From: Pseudarthrobacter sp. W1I19
Lineage (GTDB): Bacteria > Actinomycetota > Actinomycetes > Actinomycetales > Micrococcaceae
Assembly: GCF_030817835.1 (NCBI RefSeq)
Contig: NZ_JAUSZR010000001.1
Span: 3,162,001-3,226,000, forward strand
Direction of reading: 5' to 3'
DNA length: 64,000 nt
Shown here: positions 62,041-64,000 of the stretch, piece after piece
How the letters are laid out: each line of letters opens with the position of its first letter
How positions within the stretch are numbered: the first letter of the stretch is position 1
The notes under the pieces: generated by a model
The model's input: the letters and a program-made list of their open reading frames with translations, nothing else
Told to the model about the DNA's origin: nothing
Databases searched by the model: none
Program-made: the position numbers and the translations under genes

Positions 62041-62763
62041 CTACTGCTCCTTGGTGAGGGTCGAACCGGACGGCGACCACGCTGCCGTATTGATGGGTGA
62101 CCAGTCAGCCGGCTGGCCGTCCAGCCGTGCCATGCGCTGCTTGTGCTTGGACTGGAGGAGTTCGTCCTCAAGGGGTGTGGTGAACACGTTTTCAACCAGG
62201 GTGTACTCCGCCGCCAACCGGCCGACGGCGGTGACCGCCGCAGTGTCGATCCGCCCCCGTTCCAGGTAAAGCTCGTCCTTGACATGGAAGCGGACAACTT
62301 CACCCCAGACCACGTGATCGTTCATGTCGCCCACAGGAATGATGCGGTTAAGGATGCATTCCATGGCGATCGGGGCGTCTTTGATCCTGGGCGCTGTCAC
62401 GGCGTCTGAAGCCTCTTTTTCGAGTCCCACCGCCTCAAACTCGTCGATACCCGACGGGAATTCGAAGGCGGAGGAGTGCAGGGCGTGAGCCTGTGGAAGC
62501 GTGGCCACGTTGACCACGAAGTTCCCCGTTTCACGGATATTGACGAACGTGTCCTTGAGGGTTTCGCCGTCTGAGCGTGGCTGGAGCGAGATGGACACCA
62601 TGGGCGGCTTGCGTCCCACCGCCGTGAAAAAGGAAATCGGTGCAAGGTTGGCCACTCCCTCCGGAGAGACGGTGCTTACCCAGGCGATCGCCCGGGGAAT
62701 GATGCTTCCGATGAGGAGTTTGTAGGAGTCGACGGCGTCGAGATCTGCACTGTTGATGATCAT
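62041..62763 (-). CDS. Flavin reductase-like domain protein
   Basis: 240 residues. Flavin_Reduct fold: DSYKLLIGSIIPRAIAWVSTVSPEGVANLAPISFFTAVGRKPPMVSISLQPR, DTFVNIRETGNFVVNVAT, ECILNRIIPVGD and VVWGEVVRFHVKDELYLERGRID. Stand-alone members bind FMN and may feed a two-component monooxygenase, though no monooxygenase is visible in the window. Its start follows the promoter/palindrome at 62885-62918 by about 125 bp, and its stop abuts the hydrolase. Confidence 0.9.
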   Translation of the reverse strand: MIINSADLDAVDSYKLLIGSIIPRAIAWVSTVSPEGVANLAPISFFTAVGRKPPMVSISLQPRSDGETLKDTFVNIRETGNFVVNVATLPQAHALHSSAFEFPSGIDEFEAVGLEKEASDAVTAPRIKDAPIAMECILNRIIPVGDMNDHVVWGEVVRFHVKDELYLERGRIDTAAVTAVGRLAAEYTLVENVFTTPLEDELLQSKHKQRMARLDGQPADWSPINTAAWSPSGSTLTKEQ

Positions 62764-62798
62764 GGAGGGCCTGTATCTTTCCCTGTGAATGAGTGGGG

Positions 62799-62818
62799 GC
62801 GTTCCCGAATGGGAACGC
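62799..62818. repeat. Small hairpin in the leader of the catabolic operon
   Basis: GCGTTCCC-GAAT-GGGAACGC, a perfect 8-bp stem, lies between the promoter and the flavin reductase start; could be an attenuator or weak terminator after the thiolase. Confidence 0.45.
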
Positions 62819-62884
62819 GGCCTGGGGCTGCATCGGCGCAGCCTGCGGCGGCTGGAAGTATTTGAGCTTTTGGAGAATCAGCTG

Positions 62885-62918
62885 AAGTAAGCGTACGCGT
62901 TTTACTTATTTCGTTCAA
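62885..62918 (-). promoter_or_regulatory. SigA-type promoter overlapped by a palindrome
   Basis: On the minus strand, TTGAAC (62918-62913), a 17-bp spacer and TACGCT (62895-62890) make a good housekeeping promoter for the flavin reductase operon. The dyad AAGTAA-GCGTACGC-N3-TTACTT (62885-62907) covers the -10 and part of the spacer, as a repressor site would. Confidence 0.6.
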
Positions 62919-62977
62919 GGGGTGGATCCATAAATTGCAGTCACGTCTCGGGTTGCTGCTGGGGTAGGGACTGCGGC

Positions 62978-64000
62978 CTAACGTTCCAGGACAACGGCGA
63001 GGCCTTGCCCCACTCCGATGCAAATGGCGGCAACTCCGACTCCTCCGCCGCGGCGTTTCAGCTCCCGCGCCAGGTGGATCAGGATGCGGGAGCCGGAGGC
63101 GCCCAGCGGGTGGCCCAGGGCCAGCGCGCCGCCGTGGATATTCACCTTCTCAGGATCCAGCTCTGGCCAAAGCTGCAGGCACGCGAGGCTTTGTGCTGCA
63201 AAGGCTTCGTTGAGCTCCACGACGTCGACGTCCGCCCAGGTCTTGCCTGCCCGGGCGAGCGCCCGGTTGGCGGCCTCGACGGGAGCAATGCCGAAGATGT
63301 TTGGGTCGTTGCCGGCCACGCCGCGGGAAACGATGCGTGCCAGGGGTTCGGTTTCCAGGGCGCCTTCACAGCCGATGAGCATGGCTGCCGCCCCGTCATT
63401 GAGTGGAGAGGAATTGCCTGCGGTGACGGAGCCGCCGTCACGGAATACCGGCTCCAGGCTGGACAAGGCGTCCATGGAGGTGGTGGCCCGGACGCCCTCG
63501 TCCGTAGTCAGCTGCGAATCCGGATGCGGCAGCACTTCGTCGTCGTAGATCCCCTCCGACCAGGCCTTGGCGGCTAATCTGTGGCTTTGAACGGCAAACT
63601 GGTCCTGCTCGGTCCTTGATATGCCGAACTTGTCGGCGAGGATTTCTGCCGTTTCGCCATTGGAGACGGTCCAGGCCTCGTTCATCTTCGGGTTGACCAT
63701 GCGCCAGCCGAGCGTCGAACTGTGCAGGGTTTCAGGACCGGCAGGATACGCCCGTTCGGGCTTTGCGAGGATCCAGGGCGCCCTGCTCATCGATTCGACG
63801 CCGCCGGCAACAATCAGGTGGCCATCGCCGGTTTCCACCGCTCGGCTCGCCTGGATGGCAGCCTCGAGGCCGGAGCCGCACAGTCGATTAACCGTGACGC
63901 CGGGCACCGAGGTGGGAAGCCCGGAAAGCAGCGCAGCCATTCGTGCCACATTGCGGTTATCCTCTCCGGCACCATTGGCGTTGCCCAGAATCACTTCATC
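62978..64000 (-). CDS. Acetyl-CoA acyltransferase/thiolase (5' end outside window)
   Basis: At least 340 residues; the frame is open at the right edge (Asp-Glu-Val-Ile-Leu-Gly-Asn), so the N-terminus is missing. Degradative thiolase: active Cys in VNRLCGSGLEAAIQ, GGVESMSRAPW, NSSPLNDGAAAMLIG, VVELNEAFAAQSLACL, HGGALALGHPLGASG with His, and the second Cys in CIGVGQG. Similar to PcaF/beta-ketoadipyl-CoA and other 3-ketoacyl-CoA thiolases. It lies upstream of the flavin reductase operon on the same strand, with its own terminator region in between. Confidence 0.93.
   Translation of the reverse strand, partial: DEVILGNANGAGEDNRNVARMAALLSGLPTSVPGVTVNRLCGSGLEAAIQASRAVETGDGHLIVAGGVESMSRAPWILAKPERAYPAGPETLHSSTLGWRMVNPKMNEAWTVSNGETAEILADKFGISRTEQDQFAVQSHRLAAKAWSEGIYDDEVLPHPDSQLTTDEGVRATTSMDALSSLEPVFRDGGSVTAGNSSPLNDGAAAMLIGCEGALETEPLARIVSRGVAGNDPNIFGIAPVEAANRALARAGKTWADVDVVELNEAFAAQSLACLQLWPELDPEKVNIHGGALALGHPLGASGSRILIHLARELKRRGGGVGVAAICIGVGQGLAVVLER

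Overview
The window is high-GC chromosomal DNA whose gene content and order fit Arthrobacter/Pseudarthrobacter (Micrococcaceae, Actinomycetota). Evidence includes monomeric isocitrate dehydrogenase, a DUF6350 membrane gene beside purN, a coupled PimB/MgtA-like glycosyltransferase and UDP-glucose dehydrogenase, MocR and FadR regulators, CGNR regulators, frequent GTG starts and very short or overlapping gene junctions. No rRNA, tRNA, CRISPR array or classical insertion sequence was seen. Both ends of the window cut genes (a Ser/Thr kinase on the left, a thiolase on the right).

Layout. 1-7 kb: Ser/Thr kinase end plus coupled lipoprotein, icd, a secreted serine protease with an overlapping 57-codon ORF, and purH. 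7-13 kb: an MFS transporter and a DUF559 nuclease-like gene lie between purH and purN, which are often adjacent in actinobacteria; the DUF559 gene is bracketed by 28-bp perfect inverted repeats. Then come DUF6350, DUF4383 and PRC-barrel/DUF2382 proteins. 14-18 kb: glycosyltransferase and ugd (probable glucuronate glycolipid step), HAD phosphatase, GlsB-type stress protein. 18-25 kb: a c-di-GMP/phosphorelay block (PAS-GGDEF-EAL, hybrid histidine kinase with REC-REC-Hpt, REC-GGDEF). 25-35 kb: a mixed set including rlmC, a MocR regulator and EamA exporter whose start codons overlap head to head, PaiB, SDR, TfoX, LysE and PhoD. 35-38 kb: gluconate module (GntP, GntK, FadR-type regulator with a dyad operator). 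38-46 kb: pRiA4b ORF-3 protein, cold-shock gene with long leader, MatC-like carrier with PrpF and a LysR regulator, and a four-gene overlapping operon around a divergent Nramp transporter with two small PRC-barrel-like proteins and a lipoprotein. 46-58 kb: DUF4383 paralogue, hydrolase, phosphoesterase, a frameshifted GntR regulator, secreted GH16 glucanase, hemerythrin protein, a nucleoside/ribose module (nucleoside hydrolase, MFS, ribokinase), small unknowns and two decayed genes. 58-64 kb: a six-gene minus-strand run (thiolase, flavin reductase, alpha/beta hydrolase-NTF2 fusion, enoyl-CoA hydratase, CGNR regulator, rhodanese) that looks catabolic, with a promoter overlapped by a palindrome.

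Three sequence-level themes run through the window. (1) Long-armed intergenic hairpins with different arm sequences sit at gene 3' ends. (2) A dispersed motif, GGTTGAGCCTGTCGAAAC, sits at gene ends, supplies two stop codons and encodes the C-terminal tail of one enzyme. (3) Several genes lack a Shine-Dalgarno but have a TANNNT element 5-7 nt before ATG, suggesting leaderless mRNAs. The most interesting candidates for something undescribed are the inverted-repeat-flanked DUF559 cassette, the Nramp/PRC-barrel operon and the small propeptide-like ORF behind the secreted protease.
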